64,000 nt of DNA from G958295935 sp965224235 (GCA_965224235.1 CBDCYP010000002.1:1860001-1924000), one strand, 5' to 3'; positions 32,938 to 42,401 are shown, counted from the stretch's first letter. Made by a program: numbers and translations. The notes: generated by a model not told the origin, from the letters alone.

Positions 32938-34050
32938 ATGAGAATCACCGGAGTTTCGATCTACCCAATAGCGATTCCGTATCGGGTCCCGTGGAGGAAC
33001 CGGCATACAGAAGATGCCGGCCGGCCCATGACCCACCTCGAAACTACGATTCTGGAGGTTCACACCGACGAAGGGATCAGCGGGTTGGGAGAAGCGAAAG
33101 GCCCGGATGTCGCCGACCAGATTCGCCTGCAATTCGAACCGGCGTTGATGGGCCGCGACCCTTTTCAAATTTCGTCTCTTGTGCCCGAACTGGAATGCCG
33201 GTTCGGGAGATCGCAGACGGTCGCAGGCATTGATTTTGCTCTCCACGACATCGTCGGCAAGGCGTTGGACGTGCCGGTCTATCAGTTACTTGGCGGCAAG
33301 ACGCGGGAAAGTGTGCCCCTCGTCTGGACACTGCCGTACCTGGACATCGAATCGCAGGTCGATCTGGCAATAGATCGGGTAGCTCAGGGATTTACTAACG
33401 CCATCAAGATGAAGGTGGGGATACCCGGAGACTACGAGCACGTTCTCGCCGTAGGCCGCGCCATAGGCGACGTGCCGATTCGACCTGACTCAAACATGGG
33501 CCACTCGAAGCAACAGGCCTTGCGACAGACCTCGGATCTGCAATCGGAGGGCGTGAAAATCGAGCTGCTGGAAGACCCGTGCCCAACCGATTGGGACGAC
33601 TACCAGGAACTGGCCGACCAACTCGACGTCGAGATCTCCGTCCACGGCGGTTGGAATAGTCTGGACGACCTGTCCGGGTTAATTCGGGCGGCTAAACCGG
33701 GAATCCGCTGCGTCAACGTGATGCCAACGGATTGGGGCATATACCGATCGGCCCAAATAGTAGGTGCGCTGGAAGTCGCAGCGATCGGTTGGACGATGGG
33801 AACGAGTCACGACTCGTCAATCAAGATCGCGGCCTCCCTTCACCTCGGTACGTCCTTGACAAACGCCATATACCCTTGCGACCTGCTCGGACCCCGGCTC
33901 CACGTCGCGGATGTCGCTACGGCGCCGCTGTCGATTCACGCGGGGCAGGGGACCGCGCCGGAAACGGCCGGTTTGGGAGTCGAGTTGGATCGTGACGTAC
34001 TGGAAAACTACCGTGTCGATTCATTCGATTCGCCGGGGACGAAAGTTTAG
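32938..34050 (+). CDS. Enolase-superfamily protein, mandelate racemase/muconate lactonizing enzyme type
   Basis: A protein of 370 residues from the ATG at 32938, where the family N terminus (MRITGVSIYPIAIPYR) begins; an ATG at 32914 is an alternative. The capping domain and TIM barrel are both present. Family residues visible: KxK in NAIKMKVGIPG, the first metal Asp in RPDSNMGHS and the Glu in IELLEDPCP. The usual third carboxylate site reads ISVHGGWNS, with His-Gly-Gly instead of an acidic residue. The C-terminal IGWTMGTSHDSSIKIA replaces the usual general-acid strand. It abuts the MBL-fold gene (TAG then ATG directly), so the pair probably works together. Confidence 0.85.
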   Translation: MRITGVSIYPIAIPYRVPWRNRHTEDAGRPMTHLETTILEVHTDEGISGLGEAKGPDVADQIRLQFEPALMGRDPFQISSLVPELECRFGRSQTVAGIDFALHDIVGKALDVPVYQLLGGKTRESVPLVWTLPYLDIESQVDLAIDRVAQGFTNAIKMKVGIPGDYEHVLAVGRAIGDVPIRPDSNMGHSKQQALRQTSDLQSEGVKIELLEDPCPTDWDDYQELADQLDVEISVHGGWNSLDDLSGLIRAAKPGIRCVNVMPTDWGIYRSAQIVGALEVAAIGWTMGTSHDSSIKIAASLHLGTSLTNAIYPCDLLGPRLHVADVATAPLSIHAGQGTAPETAGLGVELDRDVLENYRVDSFDSPGTKV

Positions 34051-34908
34051 ATGGCCACAGCCGCAAATATTGGTGACATCGAGATAATCGCCGTTACCGA
34101 CGGCGATGCAGCGCCAGTCGATCCCGCCTGGCCATTCCCCAACGTACCGGCTGCGGCTTGGCGCGACGCCCGATTCGCCCTTGACGACGACGGGCGGCAT
34201 CGAAGTAATTTCGGCGCGTTTGTGCTTCGATCTCGGGGCGAGACGATCCTCATCGACACGGGTTTGGGTCCGGGATCCTGGGAGATTCAGGCGCCCTCGG
34301 CAGATGCAGGACACCTGCTCGATTGCCTGTCCGCGGTCAATATCAGCCCGGATTCGATTACGTGTGTGGTCATGACACACATCCATTTTGACCATGTCGG
34401 ATGGAACGTCACGTCAAGCGAGTCCGATTCTCCGATGCCCGTGTTCCCGAAGGCGAGATACTTGGCGCCAAAAGCCGATTGGGACCACTGGAAAGGCAAT
34501 ACGGACCCATCCAGCGGTCACCACCAGAGGGCATTCCGGGACAGTGTAGTGCCGTTACAAGAATTGGGCGTCCTCGAGTTGGTGACCGGAGAAACCGCAG
34601 TGGCGCCCGGCATTCGCACAATGCCCACCCCGGGCCATACGCCGGGTCACCAGTCGTTGTTTCTGGAATCCGGCGGACAACGCGGGATAGTGACCGGCGA
34701 CGTCTTCCATTCAGCGGCTCAGTTTGCGGAACCGGACTGGTCTCACCGGGCAGACATCGACCCGACAACGGCGAGGAAATCCAGAATCGGGTTACTCGAC
34801 AAGCTCCTGCCTGACGTTACCGTAGCGTCCGGCCACCTGATTCACGGTTCGAACATAGGCGTGGTTGCCGCCGTGCAGGGCCGCAGGATGTGGCGAGCCT
34901 TTCCGTAA
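34051..34908 (+). CDS. MBL-fold metallo-hydrolase, lactonase-like
   Basis: A protein of 285 residues. The metal-binding motif MTHIHFDHVGWN (HxHxDH, about 109-120) is complete. Further ligands appear as His in TPGHTPGHQSLF, Asp in GIVTGDVFHSA, and His in VASGHLIHGSN. The arrangement resembles AHL-lactonase/GumP-like enzymes of the glyoxalase II fold with an N-terminal RSNFGAFVLRSRGETILIDTG block. The start codon follows the enolase-superfamily stop with no gap, so the genes are translationally linked. A sugar-acid lactone made or consumed by the neighbour is a reasonable substrate, by inference. Confidence 0.87.
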   Translation: MATAANIGDIEIIAVTDGDAAPVDPAWPFPNVPAAAWRDARFALDDDGRHRSNFGAFVLRSRGETILIDTGLGPGSWEIQAPSADAGHLLDCLSAVNISPDSITCVVMTHIHFDHVGWNVTSSESDSPMPVFPKARYLAPKADWDHWKGNTDPSSGHHQRAFRDSVVPLQELGVLELVTGETAVAPGIRTMPTPGHTPGHQSLFLESGGQRGIVTGDVFHSAAQFAEPDWSHRADIDPTTARKSRIGLLDKLLPDVTVASGHLIHGSNIGVVAAVQGRRMWRAFP

Positions 34909-34956
34909 GTCCGGGCGTCGCCAAATAATTCGCCGGCAATTGCAGGACCGATTCGC

Positions 34957-35946
34957 CTAACGGTTCTCGACGAACTCGTTGGTAAATGCCGAACCCGGGT
35001 CAAGATCCGCGTTAATCAAGCCGCGCCCTTTCATCCAATCGGACAACGTTGTCCACCTGTCAGACTCTTGCCAGCCGAATGACGGGGCCCCTTCCGTCCA
35101 TAGAGGCGCCAGCAGGTCGACTCCCTCGCGTTCGAGTTCCTCGTTTACGGTTCCCTCCTGGGCGGCTTCCAGCAGTGCGTCGATAGACTTCTGCGGGTTT
35201 TCGATCGCCGACTCAAAACCGCGACTCAACGCGTTAACGAATCTCTGGACCACGTCGGAGCGATTGGCGATCGTGTCCTCGCTCGCCACAACGACCAGCT
35301 CGTAGAAGTCGGGCACACCCCACTCTTCCATCCGCATGACCGTCACCTCGTGGCCTTCGAGTTCAATCAAGATCGATTCGTGCGTCCAGTACGCGCCCAC
35401 AACCGCGTCGACTCTTCCGCCAAGCAGTGCAGGGACGAGGTCAAACCCGACATTCACCATCTCGACGTCTTCAATGTCAACGCCGTCAAAGTTGAGCATC
35501 GTCTCCAGCATCCCTTCGTTCGAAAGAATGCCGGGGTGGCCGATCTTCTTGCCGCTCAAGTCCCCGGGCCTGGCCAGTCCGGAGGCCGTTAGAGTCATGA
35601 TCGAGTTGAGGGGGTGTTGGACAATGCCAGTTACGGCGACGACGGGGATGCCTTCACTCCGGGCCTGGAGGAGGTCGGGCTGGTAATTGATGCCAAATTC
35701 GTCCCTGCCTGCCCCCACGGTCTGGAGAATCGTAGACGGGTCGGACGGCGTGTAGATGTTCACGTCCAGCCCTTCCTCGTCGAAGTACCCTTGCCTCACC
35801 GCTTCGTAGATGCCAGCATGATTGGAGTTGGGATACCAATCGAGCGCCAGTGACACACTTACTCTTTCGGGGTCATCGTCACCGCAGGCGAAGGCAAACA
35901 GCAGGACAACAGCCAGCAAAGCGGTTAGCAGGAATATTCGTTTCAT
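34957..35946 (-). CDS. NMT1/THI5-like substrate-binding lipoprotein (ThiY-like)
   Basis: A protein of 329 residues. The lipoprotein signal is MKRIFLLTALLAVVLLFAFA with lipidated Cys21. The mature fold begins SLALDWYPNSNHAGIYEAV, the pyrimidine-precursor-binding motif of the NMT1/ThiY family, followed by GYFDEEGLDVNIYTPSDPS and DEFGINYQPDLLQARSEGIP. The family binds thiamine pyrimidine precursors (HMP, FAMP) or other small aromatics for ABC import. No permease or ATPase lies beside it, and I saw no THI-box riboswitch in the roughly 190 bases upstream, so it is an orphan binding protein. Confidence 0.87.
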   Translation of the reverse strand: MKRIFLLTALLAVVLLFAFACGDDDPERVSVSLALDWYPNSNHAGIYEAVRQGYFDEEGLDVNIYTPSDPSTILQTVGAGRDEFGINYQPDLLQARSEGIPVVAVTGIVQHPLNSIMTLTASGLARPGDLSGKKIGHPGILSNEGMLETMLNFDGVDIEDVEMVNVGFDLVPALLGGRVDAVVGAYWTHESILIELEGHEVTVMRMEEWGVPDFYELVVVASEDTIANRSDVVQRFVNALSRGFESAIENPQKSIDALLEAAQEGTVNEELEREGVDLLAPLWTEGAPSFGWQESDRWTTLSDWMKGRGLINADLDPGSAFTNEFVENR

Positions 35947-36134
35947 TGGAATCTACGCTCCACAGGTACAAACAGCATAATAATACGCGACTTAGAAGCT
36001 ATCCGTGGGCATGCGTTTAACAAATCTTGACTTGGTTCAGTGTGACTCAAAACTGACAACGTCCGGCACACTATTCGGCCGTGCCAGGCGAAATGATATA
36101 AGCTCCGCGCCCAATAACGTTGGAGGGCGACATC

Positions 36135-36932
36135 ATGTCGAATGGGAACAAACCCTTGCGGGATCAGGTCGCTGTCGTGACCGGAGCGGGTCAGGGCAAC
36201 GGCCGCGCCATTGCGCTGCGTCTGGCCGCTGATGGCGCGATGGTGTTTGGAACAGACCTGCGCCCGGACCTGCTCAACGCGCTCGAAGACACTGGCAAGA
36301 AGTCCGGCGTAAAGCTCGCTACGGGCGTCTACGACGCCTCCAGCCTTGCCGACGCAGACCGTCTGGTTGCCAGCGTCGTCAATTCATTCGGGCGGCTCGA
36401 CATCATGGTCAACAACGCAGGCGCAATCTGGACCACGCCGTTCCCGGACGTCACCGAGGAGATTTGGGACCGCAGCATGAACCTGAACCTCAAGGGCCTA
36501 TACTTCCACATGCAGGCCGCTGCGAGGCAGATGATCGAGCAGGGTAGCGGCGTCATAATCAACGTGGCTTCAATAGCAGGGATAGACCCGGGGATGACAC
36601 TGTCGCCGCCGTACGCGGCTAGCAAGGCCGCGGTGATCAATCTGACCAAGTCGGCTGCCTTCAGAATCGCCCAGCATGGGGTCAGGGTGAACGCTGTCGC
36701 GCCCGGCATAGTCGACACGGCGTTCAATAGGACACTGGACCGCCTGTTGGGCGTCGAGCAAGAGGGGCTGCCTGAAGGCGAGTGGATGGGCCGGCGGGCA
36801 TCCGGCATACCCTTGAGGCGCATCTCCGTGCCCGAAGATGTTGCCGGAGTCGTAGCCTTCCTGGCCGGACCCGATGCTGATTACATGACCGGTGAGACAG
36901 TCGTGGTTTCAGGCGGCCTGGCGATGAGGTAA
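36135..36932 (+). CDS. Short-chain dehydrogenase/reductase
   Basis: A protein of 265 residues. ATG at 36135 follows GGAGGG. Classical SDR motifs: TGAGQGNGRAIA (about 17-28), the cofactor-binding Asp near GTDLRPD, NNAG (about 93-96), catalytic Ser in INVASIAG, Tyr-Lys in YAASKAA (about 159-165), and PG near VAPGIVDTAF. The Asp at the end of beta2 points to NAD preference. It closes with the usual YMTGETVVVSGGLAM. Substrate unknown; the neighbours suggest sugar-acid or alcohol oxidation. Confidence 0.9.
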   Translation: MSNGNKPLRDQVAVVTGAGQGNGRAIALRLAADGAMVFGTDLRPDLLNALEDTGKKSGVKLATGVYDASSLADADRLVASVVNSFGRLDIMVNNAGAIWTTPFPDVTEEIWDRSMNLNLKGLYFHMQAAARQMIEQGSGVIINVASIAGIDPGMTLSPPYAASKAAVINLTKSAAFRIAQHGVRVNAVAPGIVDTAFNRTLDRLLGVEQEGLPEGEWMGRRASGIPLRRISVPEDVAGVVAFLAGPDADYMTGETVVVSGGLAMR

Positions 36933-37001
36933 CGTCGCCGTTGGTTCAGCCTTGGGTCGGAAAGGGAGGACGGCGCGGGACGCCATTTCCGCCCGTTCTC
37001 G

Positions 37002-38654
37002 CTATGGGAGACTGTCTGGGTCGTCGCCCGCAATCTCTCGCCTGTTCGCCGACCGCCTTTCCGCTTCAAGGCGCTCAAGGTCGTATGACCTGTGGTCCAC
37101 GTATTTCATCGTTTCGGCGATCACTTTGTGGCCGGCGACATCGCGTATGAGTCGGTGCATCTCCTGGCAGACCCGGCGGTAGTCGGGATGACCCTGCGGC
37201 GTAGTCCGAAGTTCAAGCAGGTGGAAGGCTTCCCGGGCGTTTAGCTGCATGACGTACCGCAGTCGATAGGAAAACGGCACGGCATACTGCGCCGCGTTCG
37301 TGCCATGAGCCTGGAGGAGGACGGAGTGAAGGCCGGCCATGCGGTCCATGGCCGCGTGCCATTCGGCCGATTCGTGCGCCTCGACGATGTCCGGCGGAGT
37401 GGCGTACCCGTTGGATACGCCCAATGGCTGCCATTCAAGCGTGAGCATCCGGTGGCGCTGAAGGTCCCTGAAACTCCCGAAGTCGGACAGAACGTCGAAT
37501 CGATATGAAACACGCTCTGCGCCCCTGCCGGGCTTGTGTCGCCGGTTAAGCCGTTCTCCGGCGTACGCCCGAATTACGCGGGCCTTTGCCTCGTACGGCA
37601 TCTTTTCCACCAGTTCAAGCAGTTGCCCGTCCGGCAAATCGGTGAATGCGTACAGCGCTGCCGCCGCGACCTTGGTTTCCGCATTCGGGTCCCAGTCGGT
37701 GAGCTCCACCTCCGGAACATCTCTCGGCGCGACAACTTCAAGTTCCCGAGCGATCCCTTCCATGGAATCCGAGGTCCGGCGCAAGTACTCGCTCCACGCG
37801 CCGCCCCTGTCAGGCACGTCGACCCGCCGCACGAAAGCGGGTATGACTTTCCTGAGCTCGTTGAGCAGGAGTGAGGAGTAGTCGCGGACCTCTGCCAACG
37901 GATTGGCGCGCATACGCAGCAGCAGCGATTCGTACGCTTGGCCTGTCCCAAATATGCCAACATTCGAAAGCGTCGCGGCAGGCAGCAGCCCTCTCGCCGT
38001 ATCGCAAGCCTTCGCCCGAATGGTCGACCTCCATACGCGGGCGCTGTCACCGGCGGCGCGTGGGAATCTGGCGGCGAAGTAGTCGGTTAGGCGCCGGACG
38101 ATGGCGGAGTAGGTCTCGAACTGCCGGTCCATGTCTTCGCGATACATGTCCTCGTAAACGGTTCCTTGAATCTCAGGGGGAACGTGATACCGGTAACACC
38201 CGCCCAACTTGCGGTCGTAGTAGATGTACCTGGTGCTCTGTTCGAGGTAGGCGGCGAGCCTGCCCCACTCCAACACCTTTGTGAGAATGTTCGACGCCTG
38301 TTCGCATGCGATGTGCGCTCCTCCGAGTTGGGCTACAGAATCGTCACCGTAGTCGCCGAACACCCTGTCATAAAGTTCTTCAGCCCGGCGAGTGACCGGC
38401 GCACCCGCACCGGTGGGCCACGTTTCTGCAATTGACTGAATACCAACGTCGGGTTGACTGAAGAACTCGTCAAGGAAGACTCGCCGAAGTGACTTGTGTG
38501 TCCGGCTGTAACGGGCGAACAGCGCGCCCTTTACCACCTCAGGGAGATTGATGAGCGCGAATACCGGGCGGTCCGTGTTGGTAAAAAACCGCTGTAGTAC
38601 TAACTCTTCTTGGTCTGTGAATTTCTCGCGGAAGTACATGTCGAAGTGTTGCAA
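37002..38654 (-). CDS. thyX: FAD-dependent thymidylate synthase with two ThyX-like domains
   Basis: A protein of 550 residues, about twice the usual ThyX. The N-terminal half carries LEWGRLAAYLEQSTRYIYYD, which keeps the Ser-x-Arg end of the ThyX motif but lacks RHR. The C-terminal half carries DLQRHRMLTLEWQPLGVSNG, which keeps RHR but has no Ser at the end. A single ThyX has both in one motif, RHRx7S. The site therefore may be assembled from residues of the two domains. Family function: reductive methylation of dUMP with methylene-THF and FADH2. It is downstream of the PDH genes on the same strand; FolD, the likely source of methylene-THF, is encoded beyond them. Confidence 0.85.
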   Translation of the reverse strand: MQHFDMYFREKFTDQEELVLQRFFTNTDRPVFALINLPEVVKGALFARYSRTHKSLRRVFLDEFFSQPDVGIQSIAETWPTGAGAPVTRRAEELYDRVFGDYGDDSVAQLGGAHIACEQASNILTKVLEWGRLAAYLEQSTRYIYYDRKLGGCYRYHVPPEIQGTVYEDMYREDMDRQFETYSAIVRRLTDYFAARFPRAAGDSARVWRSTIRAKACDTARGLLPAATLSNVGIFGTGQAYESLLLRMRANPLAEVRDYSSLLLNELRKVIPAFVRRVDVPDRGGAWSEYLRRTSDSMEGIARELEVVAPRDVPEVELTDWDPNAETKVAAAALYAFTDLPDGQLLELVEKMPYEAKARVIRAYAGERLNRRHKPGRGAERVSYRFDVLSDFGSFRDLQRHRMLTLEWQPLGVSNGYATPPDIVEAHESAEWHAAMDRMAGLHSVLLQAHGTNAAQYAVPFSYRLRYVMQLNAREAFHLLELRTTPQGHPDYRRVCQEMHRLIRDVAGHKVIAETMKYVDHRSYDLERLEAERRSANRREIAGDDPDSLP

Positions 38655-38782
38655 GAATCAGCGCCAGTGGTTACGCGGCACTCCAGCTTGACCTTTCCGC
38701 GTTCAGGAAGGCACGGTCATTTGAGCCCCACCCGGCGGATTACGCAATTGCTCAAACCAAGGGCAGGCGCGAGTCCGGCAGG

Positions 38783-40018
38783 CTAGATCAACAGTCTTGC
38801 GGGGTTTTCCAGGTTCTTCCTGATTTCGTTGAGGAAAACGGCCCCCTCGGCGCCGTCAGCAACACGGTGGTCTACGGATATTGTGGCCTTCATGATGTCT
38901 GCGACCACGATCTGGCTGTCGCGAACGACCGGGGTCTTGGTGACGCTGCCTGTAGCAAGGACCGCCGACTGGGGCGGGACGATTATTGCCGAGAAACTGT
39001 CGACGTTTAACATCCCCATGTTCGAGATGGCGAACGTGCCGCCGGTCAGTTCTTCTTGCGTCAGCGTGCCGCCGTCTCCCCTGGCCCTGCGGCCAAGGTC
39101 TTTGGCTGCGCGGGACAACTCAGGCAGCGACTTCCCCTGGCAGTGGAGCAACGCTGGAACAATAAGTCCTTCTTCGAGCGCAATCGCAATTCCAATATTT
39201 ATATTGGCCTGACCAACCAGGCGGTCGTCCTCGTAGAACTTGTTGAACTTCGGCTTTGCGATCAGGGCGTTTACGCTTGCCTTGATGATCATGTCGTTTA
39301 CCGACACGCGGACGCCCGAATCGGCTAGGGCTTCGTTGAGGCCTGTCCTTAACCGCATCAGGTCGGTCATATCGACCGCAACGGTTACGTAGAAGTGAGG
39401 TTTCTCCGTCTTGCTGCGGACGGTCACACGGGCGATCGCCTGCCGCATGCTCGTCAGTGGTACGTCCGACGAATCGATCTGGGGCGCCGGGGCTGACGCC
39501 GCGACGGGCGCGAGGGCAGGGGGCCGGTAGGACAGGACGTCATCTCGAGTGATACGACCGCCCGGACCAGTGCCGGCAATCTGGGCGATGTCGATGTTTC
39601 GTTCGCGAGCCAGCCGCCTGGCCATCGGAGACGCTTTTGCGCGGCCGCCGGCCGATGGTGGCATTGCCGCCGCCACCTGAAGAGCCGCCGCTGGAGCCAT
39701 GACTGGACGTGCGGCCGGCGCGCTCGTTTCCGCAGGCGCGGCAACCGTGGTAGGCGCAGAAATTTCAGGAACCTCGTCGTCCGCTTCACCTATGAACGCG
39801 ATTAAATCGCCGACGGGCACATTGCCTCCCTCGGCGACCACAATCTTGCGGAGCAGGCCTTGGGAGTACGCCTCCATCTCCACCACTGTTTTGTCGGTCT
39901 CGATCTCGGCCAGTTTGTCGCCTCGGGCGACGGAATCTCCCTCCGCCTTGAGCCATTTGACAATCGTGCCTTCTGTCATGTCGGCGCCCATCGAGGGCAT
40001 GGTCACTTCGGTGATCAA
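38783..40018 (-). CDS. pdhC: Dihydrolipoamide acetyltransferase (E2) of a 2-oxo acid dehydrogenase complex
   Basis: A protein of 411 residues. Lipoyl domain 1 to about 78, with the lipoylated Lys in EIETDKTVVEMEA. A Pro/Ala-rich linker follows, then the peripheral subunit-binding domain (KASPMARRLARERNIDIAQI). The catalytic domain runs from about 190 to the end, with the active-site motif DHRVADGAEGA. There is a single lipoyl domain. It follows E1-beta by 141 bases on the same strand. The complex makes acetyl-CoA from pyruvate (or acyl-CoA from acetoin or branched oxo acids); no E3 gene is in the window. Confidence 0.92.
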   Translation of the reverse strand: MITEVTMPSMGADMTEGTIVKWLKAEGDSVARGDKLAEIETDKTVVEMEAYSQGLLRKIVVAEGGNVPVGDLIAFIGEADDEVPEISAPTTVAAPAETSAPAARPVMAPAAALQVAAAMPPSAGGRAKASPMARRLARERNIDIAQIAGTGPGGRITRDDVLSYRPPALAPVAASAPAPQIDSSDVPLTSMRQAIARVTVRSKTEKPHFYVTVAVDMTDLMRLRTGLNEALADSGVRVSVNDMIIKASVNALIAKPKFNKFYEDDRLVGQANINIGIAIALEEGLIVPALLHCQGKSLPELSRAAKDLGRRARGDGGTLTQEELTGGTFAISNMGMLNVDSFSAIIVPPQSAVLATGSVTKTPVVRDSQIVVADIMKATISVDHRVADGAEGAVFLNEIRKNLENPARLLI

Positions 40019-40159
40019 TGAATAGCTCCGGTTCGAGTTTCAGGGGTGAAATAGTAGTTAGGTTGATGCCCGGGAATTTCCGGACCCCAGCGAGTAGAGG
40101 TTACACAAACGGAGGCCTTGGCGCGCCGGTAACGATAATGCCGGTGACGGCGAGCGACG

Positions 40160-41137
40160 TCACAGCCTGTAGGCCTGCGAAAGGGCGTCAAGCACATCGC
40201 CGGAATGTGGGATCGCTGCCTGCTCCATCGTTCGGTTGTAAGGCCAGGGCGTGTCGCTCGAGCCGACACGTACGATTGGTCCGTCGAGCCAATCGCCCAC
40301 CCGCTCCTGCAGCGTCGCCACGACCTCTGCCATGATGCCGCCGGTGCGCCGGGCGGTGTCGAGGGCCAACGCCCGACTGGTTTTTTGAATAGAAACCGCT
40401 AACGTGTCGTAGTCGATCGGGTTAAGCGACCTGAGATCGACCACCTCGGCAGAGACCCCCCTACCTGCCAACTTTTCGGCGACCTCGTCCAATACGGGCA
40501 TTCCGTGCCCGTAGGACATCAACGTTACGGCATCCCCCTCGCGGCGAACCTTTGCGGAACCCAAATCCACCTCGTAGCGCTCTTCCGGCACCTCCCCTCT
40601 CACGCCGTAAAGTCCGGCCGACTCCGCATACACGACGGGGTTGTCCTCTTTGATCGCGGTTCTTAGCAGGCCGAGGGCGTCGTACGGCGTCGACGGGGCC
40701 ACAACGCGCATCCCCGGGACTTCGGCGAGCCACGTCTCGAAACTCTGGGAGTGGGTGGCCGCAAGTTGCATGCCGGCGCCCGTTGGCGCACGTATGACCA
40801 TCGGCACCTTGATCTGGCCGCCCGACATATAGCGCAGATTGGCGGCCATGTTTACGATCTGATCGAACGCCACGAGTGAGAAACTCATGGACATGAGTTC
40901 GACGATCGGCCGCAAACCCGCGGCCGCCGCGCCGACGCCTGTCCCGATGAACGTAGCTTCCGATATAGGCGTGTCCCGAACCCGTTTGCTTCCGTACGCC
41001 TGCAACAGGCCGGCGGTGACCGCGTACGCCCCGCCGTAAGCGCCGATGTCCTCGCCCATCAAAAAGACGCCTGGGTCGGCTTCGAGGGCCTCGGTGAGGC
41101 CTTGCCGGATCGCTTGGCGGACGGTCAGAATTGGCAT
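40160..41137 (-). CDS. pdhB: 2-oxo acid dehydrogenase E1 component, beta subunit
   Basis: A protein of 325 residues, typical. The N-terminal domain starts LTVRQAIRQGLTEALEADPG, then VFLMGEDIGAYGGAYAVT. The ThDP-activating Glu lies in RDTPISEATFIGTGVG. The C-terminal transketolase-like domain includes MSYGHGMPVLDEVAEKL and the ending GSSDTPWPYNRTMEQAAIP, normal for PdhB. It partners E1-alpha, 39 bases upstream. PDH versus acetoin dehydrogenase cannot be settled from sequence reading alone. Confidence 0.92.
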   Translation of the reverse strand: MPILTVRQAIRQGLTEALEADPGVFLMGEDIGAYGGAYAVTAGLLQAYGSKRVRDTPISEATFIGTGVGAAAAGLRPIVELMSMSFSLVAFDQIVNMAANLRYMSGGQIKVPMVIRAPTGAGMQLAATHSQSFETWLAEVPGMRVVAPSTPYDALGLLRTAIKEDNPVVYAESAGLYGVRGEVPEERYEVDLGSAKVRREGDAVTLMSYGHGMPVLDEVAEKLAGRGVSAEVVDLRSLNPIDYDTLAVSIQKTSRALALDTARRTGGIMAEVVATLQERVGDWLDGPIVRVGSSDTPWPYNRTMEQAAIPHSGDVLDALSQAYRL

Positions 41138-41176
41138 TGTTGTTCAAATAATGACCCGTGCTTCGCGGGGGCCGGC

Positions 41177-42223
41177 TCAGGCGTAAGTATCTTCAAACAG
41201 TTCTTCGGGCGACGGCTCAGCGCTCTGCTCTGCGAACTTGACTGAGGCGGCGACCTCATCCTCCACCGACGTACGCACCGACTCCAGGTCTATTTCACCG
41301 GCAACGCCATGCTGCAATAACAGTCTTGGGAACGTTTTGAGCGGATCCCGCTCCAACCAATTGGCCAATTCTTCTTCTTTTCGATAGCGGGCGGGATCGG
41401 CCATGGAGTGGCCGACGTACCGGAACGTCTTGGCCTCGATGAATTTGGGACCCTCGCCATTCCTTATTCCGGTGGCAGCTTCTTGTGTTACCTGCTTCAC
41501 AGCCAGCACGTCCATACCGTCCACTACAACTGAATCGATCCCATAGTCTGTGGTCATCGTGTAGAAGTCGGTGCCGGCTGACCTGACGTTCTCAACCGCC
41601 GACCCCATCCCGTAGAGGTTGTTCTCAAGGAAAAACAGCAGCGGCAGATTCCAGACCGCGGCAAGGTTCATTGTTTCGTGGAACGTGCCCTGGTTGACCG
41701 CCCCGTCGCCAAAGAAGACCAATGCCAAGTCGTTCGTTTCCTTATAAAGGCACGAAAAGCTTAGCCCGGCCGCCAGCGGCAACTGCGCTCCCACGATGGC
41801 GTGGCCGCCCATAAATCGTTTGGCCGCGTCGAACAAGTGCATCGAACCCCCTTTGCCCTTGCTCAGCCCCGTTTTGCGACCGAATAATTCGGCCATGACG
41901 CGGTTCGTGTCCAGACCCCGCGCCAGAGCGTGCCCATGGTCGCGGTAGTGGGTGACTACGTAGTCACCGGGCAGCAGGGCGGAAAGGGCGCCGACAGCGA
42001 CGGCCTCCTGGCCGATGTAGAGGTGCAGGAAGCCGCGAATGTTTCCCCTCGTGTAGTTTTCGGCGCAAGCCTCTTCGAAACGACGGATAAGATACATCTG
42101 TCGATACAACGCCACAAGTTCCGCGTCGTTGCCCATGCCATTCAACGAGGGTGGGGCTCCCGGGTTACTGGCAAGCGCCTGCTCGGGGCTGCGCTCTCTT
42201 GTTTGTGGACGTTCCGCGGTCAT
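41177..42223 (-). CDS. pdhA: 2-oxo acid dehydrogenase E1 component, alpha subunit
   Basis: A protein of 348 residues. I chose the ATG at 42223; a TTG six codons earlier is less likely. The sequence YLIRRFEEACAENYTRGNIR is followed by GFLHLYIGQEAVAVG. The ThDP motif is GDGAVNQGTFHETMNLAAVW...ENNLYGMGSA (about 167-205). The phosphorylation-loop-type region RYVGHSMADPARYR is seen at about 270-285. First gene of the E1-alpha, E1-beta, E2 set. An N-terminal extension of about 30 polar residues precedes the core. Confidence 0.92.
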   Translation of the reverse strand: MTAERPQTRERSPEQALASNPGAPPSLNGMGNDAELVALYRQMYLIRRFEEACAENYTRGNIRGFLHLYIGQEAVAVGALSALLPGDYVVTHYRDHGHALARGLDTNRVMAELFGRKTGLSKGKGGSMHLFDAAKRFMGGHAIVGAQLPLAAGLSFSCLYKETNDLALVFFGDGAVNQGTFHETMNLAAVWNLPLLFFLENNLYGMGSAVENVRSAGTDFYTMTTDYGIDSVVVDGMDVLAVKQVTQEAATGIRNGEGPKFIEAKTFRYVGHSMADPARYRKEEELANWLERDPLKTFPRLLLQHGVAGEIDLESVRTSVEDEVAASVKFAEQSAEPSPEELFEDTYA

Positions 42224-42401
42224 TAAGCTATGGCCCTGCAACCGTACTCGCCGGTGGTCTGACGCGGAAAGCTAACTCATCAGGGTCAGTTCGCAATTTT
42301 ACGCATTAAAGCGGCCAACTAGCGAAGTTTACATGCGGACGCCGCCGGCAGATGTCCCCGGTCTTCCGAAACATCCGCGTGTTCAGGGCCGATCTTCGTG
42401 A

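Noticed and set aside
35947..36134. Possible THI-box riboswitch upstream of the ThiY-like gene
   Set aside because: On the minus strand I could not find the conserved CTGAGA and ACCTGA elements.
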